NCBI GenBank assembly: GCA_036852015.1
Contig: JAANDG010000389.1
Span: 62,001 to 126,000 of the forward strand
Source of the DNA: Pelodera strongyloides
Lineage: Eukaryota > Nematoda > Chromadorea > Rhabditida > Rhabditidae
Direction of reading: 5' to 3'
DNA: 64,000 nucleotides
The first letter of the stretch is position 1. Each line of letters starts with the position of its first letter. Both the position numbers and the translations under genes were made by a program. This document shows, one piece after another, positions 1-13,338 of this stretch. Below the pieces are notes generated by a model. The model saw only the letters and a list, made by a program, of their open reading frames with translations. It did no database searches and had not been told where the DNA came from.

Positions 1-99
1 AATGACATATAATTAGAGAAATATGTGAATTTTGTCAAGTATATGTATTTATACTGTAAGCAGGACAAATAAACAAACAATATACATATAAAATCGTAC

Positions 100-314
100 C
101 TCGACATACAGGTGAAGACCGAACGAATGCAGAACTTCGCAGATTCCCTTCTTTTTCTTTCTTTTTCTTTTTCCTTTGCGGAAGCGGAAGAGGAGATCTC
201 TTCCGTCGGAATCCTGTCGACTTCGTCTAGCGGATCTCTTGCGATGTCCGCCGTCCTTCCAGGTAGAGGGGGAAGGTGGTGTGGCGGATGCGGAACTAGA
301 GGCGGCAGCGGATT
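100..314 (-). CDS. coding exon of a Lys/Arg/Ser-rich protein (internal exon, gene continues beyond left edge)
   Basis: On the minus strand the frame is open from a good acceptor (tctgcttcag, AG at 316-315) to a donor (GAG|GTACGA, GT at 99-98). Length is 215 nt: 2 nt completing a split codon plus 71 codons, ending in phase 0. The peptide begins with a Ala/Ser/Pro stretch, then a basic stretch (RKRSARRSR), then a run of Lys/Arg (KGKRKRKKKK). The exon is clearly richer in GC than its surroundings, which supports coding. It may belong to the minus-strand membrane-anchored gene with exons at 3,827-9,479, but phases show at least one exon would be missing between. The basic runs suggest a nuclear localisation or proprotein-cleavage-like segment; no family is recognised. 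Confidence 0.5.
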
Positions 315-316
315 CT

Positions 317-2456
317 GAAGCAGAGAATAGCATTACAATTTTATTGTGTAAAACAAATGAGGTCATGGAAAAAAAACAATATAAAAATCCTTTCTGACTT
401 GTGAGAATGAGCCAATACCTTGTGTGGACCTACGATAGGTTTTAATTTTGATATTGCAGTGTCAAATGCGAAAGCTTCACTGACAAACTATAACTATAAA
501 TATGTGAACTATAACAAGAACCACCATGTAAAAGCCCTACCGAAACAGTGAGCACTCCCGTAAGCTGTGCGCTTCTTGTACTGTCGTTCGGTTCTTGATT
601 ACTAAATACAAAAATATTGTAAAGTAAATATACAGTGTTACATACATTGTATTTGTACACTTGATTTGCTGATATTGATTTTTCTATAACAACTCATTTC
701 GAATATCAATCGTGAAGGAAGTTTCAAGAACATAATATGAAAATCAATAAACAGGGCTCGAAAAAAAATCAATAAATAGTCTGTGGTTGGCTTTCGGCAT
801 GAGATAAATATATCGTATTTTACAGGAGAAATAACTTGTGCAAACTCTGGGCACATTTCTCGCTAACCCTCATTTGCAATGCAAAGCCGACGACGGAAAA
901 CATACAAGAGTAAATGTTTCCATAAAACAATGTGCTTTTTATTTTTTGGAAGGCTAAAGCTAAAAGTACAACTCAATCAAAAGTTAATCAAATTTTTGCC
1001 TAGCTTCAAACAATTAAATTAAAAGCTCAAAGCAGCATAATTATCAAGCAGCAAACAAGTAAAGTATGCTGCGAATCCAGGTGTTTTGATAAATAAAAAA
1101 TTTGTTATTATGAAAATCTAGAAGAAGAAATTTTAGCAATGTAATGTTTATTAAAATTGAAATTATCAACTTACATGAGTATTTCTTTAGTGGTAGCTTG
1201 CATTTTTGATTGAGTATACATGTTTGGATACAGTATCAGAGAGATGCACTCTGTTTATCAAGGAAAAGTGCAGCTTAGAAAATTTGAAAAGAATACTTCA
1301 AGAAGGTAATATAGGATGCACTTTTGCGCTATTGGGAGACTATCTTAATCGCTTTGTTTGAAATAATCTTCCCTTTGTATTTCTATTACGGTCCGAACAA
1401 TAGAAAGTACTAATTACTGGTTATTCAGTAATATTATAGACAAAAGAAGAACATATTGATTGAGAAAATACATAATACAGCTATACTAGATTTGTGGAAA
1501 TAGGAGTAAAGCCAGCTTTACCTGTCAATGAATTAAAAAACAAGGGATCCGGGTTTGCTATCCACTATATTATTTAATTTCTAACTTTTGAATCTCATAG
1601 TTTACCACTCAAAGGCTAATTGAAACAATTTCATAGTCGGCATATAATTTGATAGGGACAGAAAATAGTATATGACAAGCATTGTCATGTCCATGTGTCA
1701 TGCATGACATGACCAACGATTGGATATATCTAACTAAAAATGAAAAGTGTTACCAGTTACCACACTCCCAGAATTTTAATTCTAGTGCTGGTATTAGTCA
1801 CCATGTCATATATGACCTTCGTTCAATAATAGGATCACACCAAATGGAATTAACCACATCAAAGCTATTACTCATACTCATAGGAACGATAGAGAAAAAT
1901 TTGAACTTTGGGTAACCTGCCCATCATTTATGTTTACAGCAAAAAAATTACCGTACAACGTCATTGAAGAAAAAACTATACTCACTATACTAGATGTACT
2001 CGGCAAGTTTAATTGAAAAAAGGTCACCGAAGGAGAGGAAGGGCAAGGAACATTTACATAAGGAGAGTTCTGGTGCACAACTTGGTTCTAGTGTAAAGTA
2101 CAAGAAACACAAAAATTAACTCCATTTACACACCGTTACAAACTATTGTATAGCAATTGCCTAATTTTCCGAAACTTTGAATTGCTACATTCTCTTCGTA
2201 GAGACTGTCACGTTAAATTCGTTTAACTAGACATTGAATAAAATGTTCTTCAGGCTTTATCTATACTCCGAAATCTAAAAAAAATTGAAAATGCATTTCA
2301 TGTCTGATTTGCAATAAACATTCCTGCTTGCTGTAGGTGATAAGCAGATAAATAAGCTTAGGAGACATATCTTTCAAAAACTATACAAAAACGTATGAAG
2401 TGTTATTCATTATTTTCCAAATTATTGAAAACGTGTTAAAATTTCATATTCATATC
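317..2456. other. repeat-poor non-coding stretch
   Basis: AT-rich sequence with no convincing exon. One minus-strand open segment at 1,175-1,250 has an acceptor and a GTAAGT donor, but its phase fits neither neighbouring exon. If the exons on both sides belong to one gene this is intron. Confidence 0.4.
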
Positions 2457-2876
2457 TTAAAGGATCGCAGTCACTTCAAATTCGCCTTTTTACTTCAATT
2501 ATCCATAAACATGAAAAAGCACCTAGAAAAATACCATTCCGGTGTCAATTTACTGAAAAATTAACCCAGGGAAAGAAATCCCCTCGGTTGCGTTCTAATT
2601 ACGTACAGTATGACAACGACAACTGAGACAGTAGAGCAAACACTTTCCCTCTTCCCCGCTTTTCTTTGTTTTGTCATCATTGGCAACCGGCCAAGCCCCG
2701 TTGCGATTTAGAAAACACCCCATTTTGTCAAAAATCAGAACTCAACACAAGGGATTTCTTTCCCTGTGATGAATGTTCCGTAAATCGGTATTGGAAAGGT
2801 ATTTTTCTAAGTATCTTTTTATATTTATTGATAAGTGAAGTAAAAATGCGAAATTGAAGTGACTGCGATGCTTTAA
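2457..2876. mobile_element. TTAA-flanked inverted-repeat element, family H copy 1
   Basis: A 420 bp element begins TTAAAGGATCGCAGTCACTT and ends with the inverted counterpart (AAGTGACTGCGATGCTTTAA). It has no transposase frame. A second, nearly identical copy of the same length lies at 22,162-22,582. Terminal TTAA on both sides suggests a TTAA target duplication, as for piggyBac-type non-autonomous elements; this assignment is inference. Confidence 0.8.
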
Positions 2877-3826
2877 AGGTAAATAAAAATAAATGAATTA
2901 AAAATAAAATTAATAGTACATAATTCGTTGAAATGATGAAAATGTATTTTATGCACTGGCACAATCCATATAGTGGTCAGGCATTCTTGTTTCTGAGTGT
3001 GGCAGGGAGTGCGCTACGCGCTGTAAAAGAGGGAGACATCTAGAACTAGAACTAGAACCGGATGACTGTCCACTCAGCGCGCAGCGCGCAGTCGGCAGAG
3101 AAAGTCAATTATGTTTTTGTTTATGAAACATATACTTACGCCGATGCTAGTCGGTAAAATGTGATGAAATACTAACAATGCTCAGTATCGAAAACATAGC
3201 AGATTTAAAGCAGGATAACAGCCGTTTCTTGAAACGTATGGTGGTCTCTGTATTCCCGTGAAAATGTAGCGTATGCAAATAACTGTGCGATTCTGCGCGA
3301 TTTTTTAGTATAATTATACATTTTCATTTGCATTCAGTAGCCCAACATACGTTTCAAAAACCGGTAGTAATAATACACGGCAAAAGAAAACGACTCCACA
3401 TAGAGCAATGGATTTTTTCAGTAAAAAGTGAAAAGAAATACGCTTGATTCGAATTAACAAGTATTCTGGTAAGAATTGCTCAAAAGGTTATTCGGTCCGA
3501 GTATATTACCAAGGTTATTTCAAATTTCAACACGGTGCATGATACATAATTACTTATTTGTTGATCGATTTTAATTATCAGAGAAAGTAGTTACAAATTT
3601 GCATATGAAAGCAATTTTTATTAGGTAAACAAGAACATAGACACATAGAAAGAATAACTATTCAAATGGCACAAATATGTGTGAAACAGCATCGTCAGAC
3701 ACGTACCAATTAAAATTCTAGTCTCGCGAGAGTACGCAAAATATACTCGAACTGTCGAAAATATTATAGATGTGCGTTGAAAAAGAAATAACATATAATC
3801 AGGAATAAATAGCAAAAAAAACTCAC

Positions 3827-3965
3827 ATAAATCTATCGTCGGGGTCGTCTGCGAGGGCATTATTTGAATAACTCGTCACTGCGGAATGGTTCTGAAATAT
3901 TAACTAATTATTGTAAGAAATTAAACATGATATGGCCATTATGTTGGCAGAAAATGGTATAGGAG

Positions 3966-4013
<48 letters not shown>

Positions 4014-7000
4014 AAGAGAGAGAGAATGAAGAGAGGAGATAGAGAGAGAGAGAGATATTGAGATCGAGAGGAGAGAAAATAATAATGAGGAGAAGAGGAA
4101 ACCGATTGGGATTTAAAGGAGAGCTCACGAGTTTTAAGTGTCATTCCTTTACTTTTTTGAAAAAACATGGTAAATAACCACCAGTAACATACATAGCCAA
4201 GCACTTAAATACACTTTAAAGGGAGAGGCCCACGAGAAAAAGAGTTTCTTCAATTTACTTGCGCACAATGTCCGGTATTTAAGAATTATTACTGTGAAAA
4301 CCGCATAAATTTGCATCTAGAACTCGCAGAGATATTCTATGCTAAACAGTTCGACCAGGTACCGTAGTCAGCAACACAACAATTAGTTTTTACGGTTTAT
4401 ATCCGTGCACTTGCATTCTTTTTCAACGTAATAATGTTCAAACGAATATAGATCATTACTAAAATTATAAAGAGGCGTTTCCAACACAGGAATGCCCTAA
4501 AAGCGCGAAAATTGATCCTGACAACGGTACCTGGCCGAACTGTTTGCCGGAGAATAACTCTGTGAGTTCCAAGCTTCAAACAATGCGGTTTTCACAGTAA
4601 TATTTCTAAAATTCCGGACATTCTGTGCAAGTAAATTGAGCACTATTTTCAGCAACATATTAGCAGGGTCACCCAGGGTTAGCCCGGCCATCTGCAAGGG
4701 GGCAGTTTTTGGCTGTGCCTGAAAAATAACTAGAAACTACGGTAGTTTTCTTTAATTAATTTTTTAGATACAATTTAATATTTACTTTCAAGTGTATTTC
4801 CGCGCTTTGTTCTGCATTTTATTGGTGATTATTTACCATGTTCTTTCGATAAAAGTAAAGGAATCGAACACTTAAACCTCGTGAGCCTCCTCCTTTATGC
4901 AAAACTACGGTAGATATCTATCTCTGACAATCAGCCACCAGAAAGATTAAACGCCGGAAAAACTCACCCTTGAAGTTGAAGAATAAGCAGATATTGTTTC
5001 ATTAGTTGAAACTCCAGAAGACGAGTTTTCTGTTGGTAAACGCCGTTCAAAAACAGGCGAAGGCACATCGATCTAAAATAAGAAATCTATCAATTTCATA
5101 GTTGAATGTGAGAGCAGACAGTTCTTCGAAAAGGTTTCGTCAATGTACGTGCACAGATGTCCGGAATTTCAGAAATATTACTGTAATAACCGCAGTTCTT
5201 TAGACCCAGAACTCGCAGAGTTATTCCCCGACAAACTGTTCGGCCAGGTACCGTAGTCAGATCAGCGGAATTTGATTTCAATTCTAATGAGTACCGACCA
5301 TCGACATACATGTGCGTAAGTTGGTATTTTGAGCGCAATTATGCGGGAAGACTGCTTTTGGGCAAAACTACTTCACAAATAGGTCCAGTTTAATATGTTA
5401 TTTTATTTTGTAAATGAAGCAATTCCGATTAACTCACACACGCTGATCTTTTCCCGTCGTCCACTGATATTATACCCGTTGCCATTTGTGAAGAGCCCTG
5501 AATTCAGATTTAAAATTTTCAGCTTCAGAATATTATTTTCAAATTAATTCGCTGTCAACAAATAATGAAAAGATATGCACACACCAAGAAAACATACACA
5601 TAAAGCAAATTATACAAATGGGTAATTGTCAAAAGTTTATTCAATATTTTAAACAAAAAGATTAATTACGCTTCAAGCGCGTGTTCCTTTTTAAAATGAG
5701 TGCTAACAGGCGCGTAAATATAAGGTGGAGGGAATATTTTTGTTCAATAAATTTGCCTTTAGGCTAGACATGATAACGTTAAACTTAATAAAGTGAACAG
5801 ATACGAAAAGTCTTCTTAAACACACAAAAAAATGCCTTGTTGTACTCGATATTTGGAATTTGAATTACATTTTTTTTGTGAGAAATTCCCAGGCCCATAA
5901 TTATAATGAAATTGCGATGCATAGCGCCAAATGTTGAGATTTTTCAAGACGAATTAGCAGACCAAGTTTTAAAACAGAAACGTTTGATAAAAAAACGGTT
6001 ACAAAAACAGCAAAGTAGAAAATTGAATACCATTTTGCAAAAATGCTGATTTAAATAATTTCCCTTCCGACAGGTGTCTCAAGAGCACTTGCTTCTTTTT
6101 ATATGAAAAGTACAGCTGCAAAATTAAGAAAAAATATCATTATCAAGATATTAAAAATGGGTACAGTAAATTGTAAATGATACAAAGAAAATTTAAAAAA
6201 AGTTAGCAACGTTATCAAAGCCATCAATGTCTTTAAGTTTGCATGTATGCGTTTATAAGGGTAAGTGAACTATACAAAAATATTCGTCTTGAATATAAAA
6301 ATGTAGCCAACATTGTAATGTGCTTACATATGGAAAATTTCTATTTGTACAAAATGTAGATACAAAAAGTACAATTGCAAAAAGGTACCGTATTCGCGAC
6401 AATATTCCGAAATTAGCTGCAAAAATCCGAATTTGTATGCAACGAAAGTATTTGGAAAAAAAAATTGTGGCAAGAAAATAGGGAAATATCATAATAAGAA
6501 TAAGGTGACAATATTGTATACAAGTATTTGGATATGAAGCCGAATCTACATGTAAACTGGGGGTAATTTTAGTATAATGAATTATTATGATAACTATCAT
6601 TAATACATTGTATTGTCTATCTTTTTGCCTGTAGTTATGTCATTAGTCAGAAGGGAATATCTGAGTAAAGCAGACAATGTATCAGAACAAAAGAGTATTT
6701 CGTATTTACCATAGAGACTACTGGGGATGATAAGAAAATACTATTTGTACTGAAAATACTTCACTGTTCGTTGAAAAGACTATATACAACTCTGGTCTCT
6801 TCAAACCAGTATTATGCTAATTTCGCCTGTTCGTTGTGGATCATTTCACAGTGACGCAAAGCTCTTTGAACATAAAAAGGGAAGATTTGGTTTGGTAAAA
6901 ATTGGTTATGAAACCTGTTTTCAAAAAAATTCACAAAACGTTGTAACACAAATAATAATAAGAGTGAGCTATTTCTTGGTAATATATTGTGTATCAGAGT

Positions 7001-9479
7001 CTATCCACACCATGCCGTTTACTCAGAAACTCACAAAAACTTGTAACACAAATAATAAATGACCGAAGTTAACCGTCTCTAAATTATTCATAAAAGGATT
7101 TAATGTAGAAAGATTGAACTTATATAATTAACATAAATTAATTGAACTTAGCTAACCGTAAGCTTGATTTAAATATATTCAAGTCACACATACACATACA
7201 TCAGCACAGATCAGCAAACCGCAAGTTATTTAATTAAATAAAGGTTTTGGCATACAGTAAGGTAAATCCTTATAAAATGCATAGCTCTTGCTGTACAAGG
7301 CGCCTGTGCTTTGAAAACGGCCACTCTAGCACTATTTACATAGACGGGTTTTGGGCACTCGCGTAACTAAGAGGTCGACAATAGTATAGCAAGGCGGTTT
7401 TCCGTGGAAGTGAACTGTGCGTAATCAGTACTAAGTAAAATTACCCTCCTACGGCTAATAGTTTCGCACGCAGAATATAGCGCCGAGCGCCCGGAAACAG
7501 GTAATCCTCACATATCACACATATAAACCTTCTTCATACATTGAATTGCAACGCATTTTTCTATAAATATGAATCGAAATTACTTAGAGATAACAATGAT
7601 GCTGTCCTGCATATATATATGTATAAAGCACAATTTGAATGTGTACACTCGCTCAATATATTTGCCATGTCTGGTCGAACACATATCAATATCATCTTCA
7701 CCATGTAAACAATTGCTAATCACGAACTTACATATGCATCTCATAATGTTTACCAACAAACTTATGCGCAAAGGTTATCAAAAATTCTAACAATATAAAA
7801 TGACAATGCATATGATGTTTCTTTCTTATGCGCAGCCTGTTTCTCAGAGTTCATAATTTTCATGCAACGGTCCAACCAGCAATTATTTATTTAATTTTTA
7901 TTTAATTTTTTCGAATGTTTCAGATTTGTAATCTAGAAATGTATACACTAATTACATAAATACATACAAAATAAAATATTTATGAATCTTTTCTCACAAA
8001 AGAAGCATTTGTACCAGTACAAGAAACGCGGGAGGATGGACAAAAAAGTGCGGAATAGAAATTATAAAAAAATTGAAAATATAATTTCACATAAACTTTG
8101 GTCGTGAATGGATGCAAAATTAATTCAAGGATAAACTCGTTAAATTAAACTTTTGTGAGCCAAACACATTATTAACTTATTAATATTACAAAGCGTACTT
8201 CAACTTACAAAAAAATCAACTTCACCAAGAAAAGTAAACTAAAAATGATCTCGGCTAGAAATTCTTGACTATTTAATCATTTAGAAAACTGTATTAGCTA
8301 CAAGAAAGCTAACCACATTACCATAGCAACTCGGCGCGCATTCTCTGCTAACCATTTGCAAAAGTTACAGCCTCTTTAAAATACACACGGTTTATATTTG
8401 ATAATTACATGTGAAACTTAAAATATAAATGAATAAGTTCTAATCACAGCCTTTCTGTCTAGTAGTTATTACTTTAAAGCGAAATACCGGTCGGTTTTTT
8501 AAAAACACATAGAGTTGTTCAGCATTATTATGCAGCGTATGCAAATGAACATAAATTAGAGTAAACACGGGAGCTAAGTTCCAGCAAATTAGCATAAGTA
8601 AGTAAGAATACAATTGACCACGATGCGTTTCAAAAACCGGCCGGTATTTCGCTTTAAATTAAATTAAAATTATAAAATGAAAATAATCGCATTTTCCAGG
8701 TTTTAGGTAGTCTTCAAAATGCACTCCAATTCATGATATAGTAGAAATCTTATTAAAATGATGACGAATCATTCACAAGCAATGAATAACACTGATTACA
8801 ATTAAAATCGGAATAACGTTTTTACACAAGCCTCTAACTTGTCACAAATTATGAGCAATATAAAATTTCATATGCTTTTGTAATCGAGTGTTTAATGTAC
8901 TACACCGTAGTCCATCACTCACTCCCCAACCGCTTGAAAAACGCTTCAATTTCGCTGAAGAAAATGTAGATGGCAAGTGCGAATCCGAACACAAAAATCG
9001 TGGCTGAAATAGATGTATGAAATAAGTTTTCATTCAAAGCGAAATACCGGCCGGTTTTTGGAAAATATCGAGTACACCAGCATTCGTATGCCGCTTATGC
9101 AAATGAACATAAATTAGAATAAAAATCGAGCTAAATTCGAGCAACTTTGCATAAATAAGTAAGAATTCAGTTGTCCATGGTGCGTTTCAAAAACCGATCG
9201 GTATTTCGCATTCAGAACCCTATTAGTAGGATATTGACGAAATTGCCAAAACCAAAAACGGGAGCGGGAGCGGGGAGCGAAATGGTAACTGGGTGAAACA
9301 TGTCGTGAGGCACATTACCCTAAACAAAATCAATAAACCCACCAATCGATAATCCAATCACAAGTGTCCTCGTCCCATCATCTTTCTCGGCCCGTTTAAT
9401 TTCGTGCGCGGGTATGGATAACGGTCGCATATCGATCGGTCGCCGGCCAACGCTTCCGCACGAGTGAAGCGACCGCGGA
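3827..9479 (-). CDS. partial gene model: putative signal-anchor (type II) membrane protein
   Basis: Five minus-strand exons are supported: 9,343-9,479, 8,923-9,003, 5,438-5,497, 4,968-5,072 and 3,827-3,891. The first has acceptor ctttcag and donor ATTG|GTGGGT; an in-frame ATG at 9,430-9,428 begins MRPLSIPAHEIKRAEKDD. It ends in phase 1 and joins the second in phase. Together they give a hydrophobic segment (LVIGLSIATIFVFGFALAIY) followed by a charged FFSEIEAFFKRLG stretch. The last three exons join to each other in phase 0 (donors GTGAGT) and encode a Ser/Thr/Asn-rich chain (IDVPSPVFERRLP, then STNETISAYSSTSR, then ALADDPDD). An unseen exon is needed between 8,923 and 5,497: a 23-nt piece near 8,330 fits by phase but is too short to claim. 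A short cytoplasmic N-terminus, one membrane segment and a polar C-terminal part would fit a cuticle or cell-surface protein. The two exon groups could be two genes. Confidence 0.5.
3961..4075. repeat. (AG)n microsatellite
   Basis: Interrupted GAGA tract of about 110 bp between minus-strand exons; likely intronic. Confidence 0.9.
4216..4650. mobile_element. family B inverted-repeat element, right terminus lost
   Basis: Starts TTAAAGGGAGAGGCCCACGA and carries the inner inverted sequences seen in the complete copies at 23,446-23,902 and 58,789-59,247 (a TCCGGA...TTTCAGAAATATTACTGTGAAAA-type block facing its complement). The right end stops in the inner repeat, without the CTCTCCCTTTAA terminus. 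Confidence 0.7.
5125..5275. mobile_element. fragment of family B element
   Basis: Contains the family B inner block (TCCGGAATTTCAGAAATAT, then CTCGCAGAGTTATTCC, then CGGCCAGGTACCGTAGTCAG) but no TTAAAGGG terminus on either side. It is an internal fragment or a decayed solo half. Confidence 0.6.
8474..8657. mobile_element. family A miniature element
   Basis: 184 bp, bounded by TTAAAGCGAAATACCGGTCG and the inverted CCGGTATTTCGCTTTAA. The middle has the shared ATGCAAATGAACATAAATTAG core. It lies in a probable intron of the minus-strand membrane-anchor gene. Confidence 0.85.
9033..9213. mobile_element. family A miniature element with altered ends
   Basis: Same termini as family A (GCGAAATACCGGCCGG ... 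CCGATCGGTATTTCGC), but flanked by ATTCA on both sides rather than TTAA. Carries ATGCAAATGAACATAAATTAG. It lies immediately upstream of the membrane-segment exon 8,923-9,003. Confidence 0.8.
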
Positions 9480-9499
9480 CTGAAAGCTACGGTAGATTA

Positions 9500-10900
9500 G
9501 CTACGCGATACCAACGAGGAGCTCTGTTGTATCTTCCATATCTATGTCACTCTGTGTGGCCACTGTAGATCGTCGAGGTTGGCGGGTGGATTTCTCTATT
9601 GCTAGGCGTTATAGAATTTTGACATTGCTTTCAGCATAAATTTTTCTGAAATCCACTCCGTTCTGCCTAAGGAAATGATTTTTTTTTTGGCATTCTTTTT
9701 AAAACTGGGTTCGGTGAAGTATATCCGTAAGGCTAGGGCTAGGGCGTGGGTAAGCATAATTATATGGCTAGGTGAACATAAAAAGTTGGTAAACCTGCCT
9801 CATTGTTGATTTCAAGACAACTTAGCAAATAGAAATAAATCTATGTAGTTAGTATGACGAGAAGGTTTAATTTTAGGCGTTTCACGAAATAACTACGACA
9901 AGAAAAGCAATTTTCCGATTAACGAAGGCTCTACTGCTACTGCAGTACAGAACGCGCTGCATGGCGGTTTTAAACTCTCGGATTAAGAGTAAATTTAGAA
10001 ATAAATACAAATTAACCTCAGTTTACAAGGACCCCCGCACCCACACGGTTAGTATATCTAAATTTATTCGCAAACACATTCATTTCTTCGGTAAAATACA
10101 AGAACTGTTATTCCAATTGGATCATTTGCACATAAAACTAAAGCAGAAATATAGGCTACCTACAATTTTTAATGAGACACCTGGTGAATAAAGGGCCGAA
10201 TACTTACGCAAATTTATAATAGTAATCATAGTATTCTGCTGGAACGTAATATAAAATTGGAATATGTCTGGTGAGATGCATGGTGTAGCTACGAAGGTAC
10301 TGCTTCTGGGAAGCCCAGCCGTTTAGATAACATGCACTTCCTTTTGAGGTTCGGTATCTGAACAACGCTACGACAGGCCTCCCGCGGTCATTAACGAATT
10401 AGTGAAGGCTCGGTTTTCTGTGGAAACATTAGACATTTTCAGGAAATTTTCAGTTTTCTTGATTTTCTACAGGATTCATGCAGCTTTCTCGTATTTTATT
10501 AGTGATTCTTAGGTTGTGAATGTGAGCATTATAGATAGGACAGTGTCAAACGCAAAACCCTTTGTATTGCTGTTTTTCATCACAATGTGTATATATATAT
10601 GTTATGTATTGCATTAGATATTTGTCGAAATTAGGAAATTGATAAAATGTTACCTCTATAGAACAGGCTAGAGAAAGTCAGAGACAGAATATCATAAAAG
10701 TTATATCATGAAAGAACGTAAAAGTTAACTAGAACAAATTATCAATGAATGGAAGGCACGTTTACCAGACCTGACAATGAAGAAACAAATTCTAACCTGG
10801 GTTTATTCGTTTCAATGGGAAGCAGAAAACTTCACAATGTTGCGTTGAGGTATTTGTTGCAATCAATTAGCGACGTAGGCCTTAGGCTAGCTTTAGAATT
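9500..10900. other. no supported gene
   Basis: An open frame at 9,961-10,191 has no usable donor and AT-driven composition. No repeat family from this window was recognised here. Confidence 0.35.
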
Positions 10901-10971
10901 AGATACCTCGGCTCCGTAAAAGGGTTCTTAGTCTTAGGCTTGCGAGAGACAACCTATTGTTTAATTTTCTA

Positions 10972-11045
10972 GCTCTCTCTCTTTGTCTATCTTTCTCTTT
11001 CTCTCTCTCCCTCGCTCTCTCCCTAACCTCTCTCTCGTTCTTCTC
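10972..11045. repeat. (CT)n microsatellite
   Basis: Interrupted CTCT tract of about 75 bp. Confidence 0.85.
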
Positions 11046-11579
11046 ACTCTCGTGCAAAATGTCAAAAACGTCAGGTTTTGTTTGGGACCGCGGCCCCAGA
11101 CAGCGCGACACCTATTTTTCAACAGAAAAGGCCTTAATGGGACTGCTATTGCTACCAGAGAATGGACACGAGAACTAGAACAAAAAAACCATGAACAGGC
11201 TCAGTACGTAAATATGTAAATTGGTCGGGCACAAGGAAAAAATACGCTTACTTGTTGATTTACGTGTGCAGAAAGAGTATACTTATTTGAATACGCATTA
11301 GTCATTCAAAGGCTTTCCATTGCTGTGATGCACTCTTATACAGCTCCCAAATCATCTCTAACGAAGTAAGTACAATCTTTGAACAAGGAAAATAAGCTAT
11401 AATAAACAATGAAGCTGGGACGGGAGAGGAATTGAAAACACGTCCAATAAATAGTATTTTGCCTAAAAAGTATAAATACTTGCAAACTATAAAATAAATA
11501 AGTTAGCAATAAATATCAATCAGTTTATAGTTATAATATCTAGTTAGAAAAGACACGCGAGCCAGTAGTGACACTCGAG

Positions 11580-11762
11580 ATGGCGGAACACCGAAAGCGC
11601 CGTATCCCAAACGCGTTTACAATGTTTTTGCTGTCGCGGCTCAAGAGCGGCGCCGGCCGTTTACCAAATGAAAACTTTCTATTTATACGACCGCTTTTAG
11701 AGAATGCGAAAGCAAAACCGGAGTTGCAACGGATCCCCATAAAACGCATAAGGCTGACATAG
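11580..11762 (+). CDS. possible 60-codon single-exon ORF, unrecognised
   Basis: Open from an ATG after gacactcgag to TAG at 11,760-11,762. It begins MAEHRKRRIPNAFTMFLLSR and ends IPIKRIRLT, so it is basic with a hydrophobic middle. Composition is well above the local GC level, a weak sign of coding. The RRIPNAFTMF start recalls helix 1 of HMG boxes, but the rest lacks the Trp and Lys positions of that fold, so I do not assign it. It could be a decayed exon; the opposite strand is also open over the same stretch. Confidence 0.3.
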   Translation: MAEHRKRRIPNAFTMFLLSRLKSGAGRLPNENFLFIRPLLENAKAKPELQRIPIKRIRLT

Positions 11763-12509
11763 GCTATTTGGGACATTTGGGTAATTTTTTATGAAAATAT
11801 GAGTTATGGAAAAATGTGCTACAAAAATATATGCCTCATTTTATGCCGTTAGCCAAGGTCAAGAAGACCTCGTAGTTTTTTTGTAAGAACATTTTTAGAA
11901 CCATTCAGCGAGCTGTTTTTAAATTTGAAGTTTTTTTAAACTTGAGAAGGTACACAGGTACACTCACACACTACAGTGTACATGCATAGATACAAGATCG
12001 AGTAGTACAGTACAGAGTACAGTATAACATAAAATACATATTGGTGAACTCATTTATGAATGGATTTGAATAAAACGTGAAGGTATACACAGTATAATAC
12101 CATACAACGCATTATGAGGATGCAGGGTACGGAGGTCAGCCATTATGGTAATATTAAGATAAAAAATAAAATAAAAACCTACGCTGTTCCGTATTCACTT
12201 TCCATTGACTTTTCGTATTCGAGTGTTATTGGCGGGGGTGGTATATTCTGCAAATATATTTGTTCAATGTAAATCAGGACATAATGTTGATTGCATAGTT
12301 TGTGCCTCATATACATCGCTTTGCGCCTTTCCCTTCGAAAATCAACTAATTATGGCTCAAAAATGAAATTTTGCATAAAAATGGCCTAACCTTTATAAAG
12401 TCAATACTGAGTTGCTTGGTCGCTCTGCTATGATGTGATATGGCAGATTCTGTATTACTTCTGTGCGCTGGGATCTGAATAAGAAGCATAGACATTGCTT
12501 GTAATAATA

Positions 12510-12686
12510 TTAAAGCGAAATACCGGCCGGTTTTTGAAATACATCGAGTACACCAGCATTCTTATGCATCTTATGCAAATGAACATAAATTGGAATAAAA
12601 AATCGAGCTGAATTTGGGCAACTTTGTAACGGAATAATTCAGCTATCCACGATGTGTTTCAAAAAACGGCCGGTATTTCGCTTTAA
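12510..12686. mobile_element. family A miniature element
   Basis: 177 bp from TTAAAGCGAAATACCGGCCG to CGGCCGGTATTTCGCTTTAA, with ATGCAAATGAACATAAATTGG in the middle. Confidence 0.88.
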
Positions 12687-12960
12687 ACATAAAAATAGTA
12701 CCATGCTCGACTGGAGAAAACAAAACGGATTTCGAATGAGCATTAAAAAAACTTTGCTCAATTTAAAAAGGGTCTAAATTAAAGAACGGACAAAAGGGAG
12801 AGATAGAGAGGGGCCAGACATCTAGACAAAGCAGACAACAAAAGACAATAGAGCTGTCAGATACATAATCGGAAGGAAGACGGCTTAGATGTCAAGTATT
12901 CAAGTGATGACAGGTCAGAGATAGAGAAGGAGAGAGACTTTGAAATAAGTAGAGATACAG

Positions 12961-12965
12961 AGGGA

Positions 12966-13003
<38 letters not shown>

Positions 13004-13030
13004 GCAGAGAGAGAAAGGGAGAGAGAAAGA
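12961..13030. repeat. (AG)n microsatellite
   Basis: GAGA tract within a broader purine-rich stretch (12,790-13,120). Confidence 0.85.
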
Positions 13031-13144
13031 TAGAAAGAAAACACAAAGAGATATACAGGAATGCTGAAAGACAGAGAGAGAGAGATGAGATGCAGAGAGA
13101 AGTGAAAGGGTAGAGAGGTAGATTTCTAGCATTTGCTATAACCT

Positions 13145-13338
13145 ATGGTGCGCCATAAGAGGTTCGCTACGGTAAGACGTCGCAGGAAGGATTGTGCATT
13201 TCAGATGAATGTTTTTGAAATAATACATCATATACATTTTATGGGGGCAAGGCAAATGCGCATAGTACTATCCAATACATATCATACAACGAAACGCTTT
13301 TTCTTCTATATTTTCCCGAGCGTGCTTATGACGCACCA
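13145..13338. mobile_element. short inverted-repeat element
   Basis: GGTGCGCCATAAGAGGTTCG at the left faces CGAGCGTGCTTATGACGCACC at the right, giving about 20 bp imperfect terminal repeats around 195 bp. A plus-strand open frame across it is a by-product. Confidence 0.55.

Noticed and set aside
3180..3370. Weak inverted pair (CCGTTTCTTGAAACGTATGG and CATACGTTTCAAAAACCGG)
   Set aside because: Recalls family A, but lacks the GCGAAATACC ends and TTAA, so not counted as a copy.
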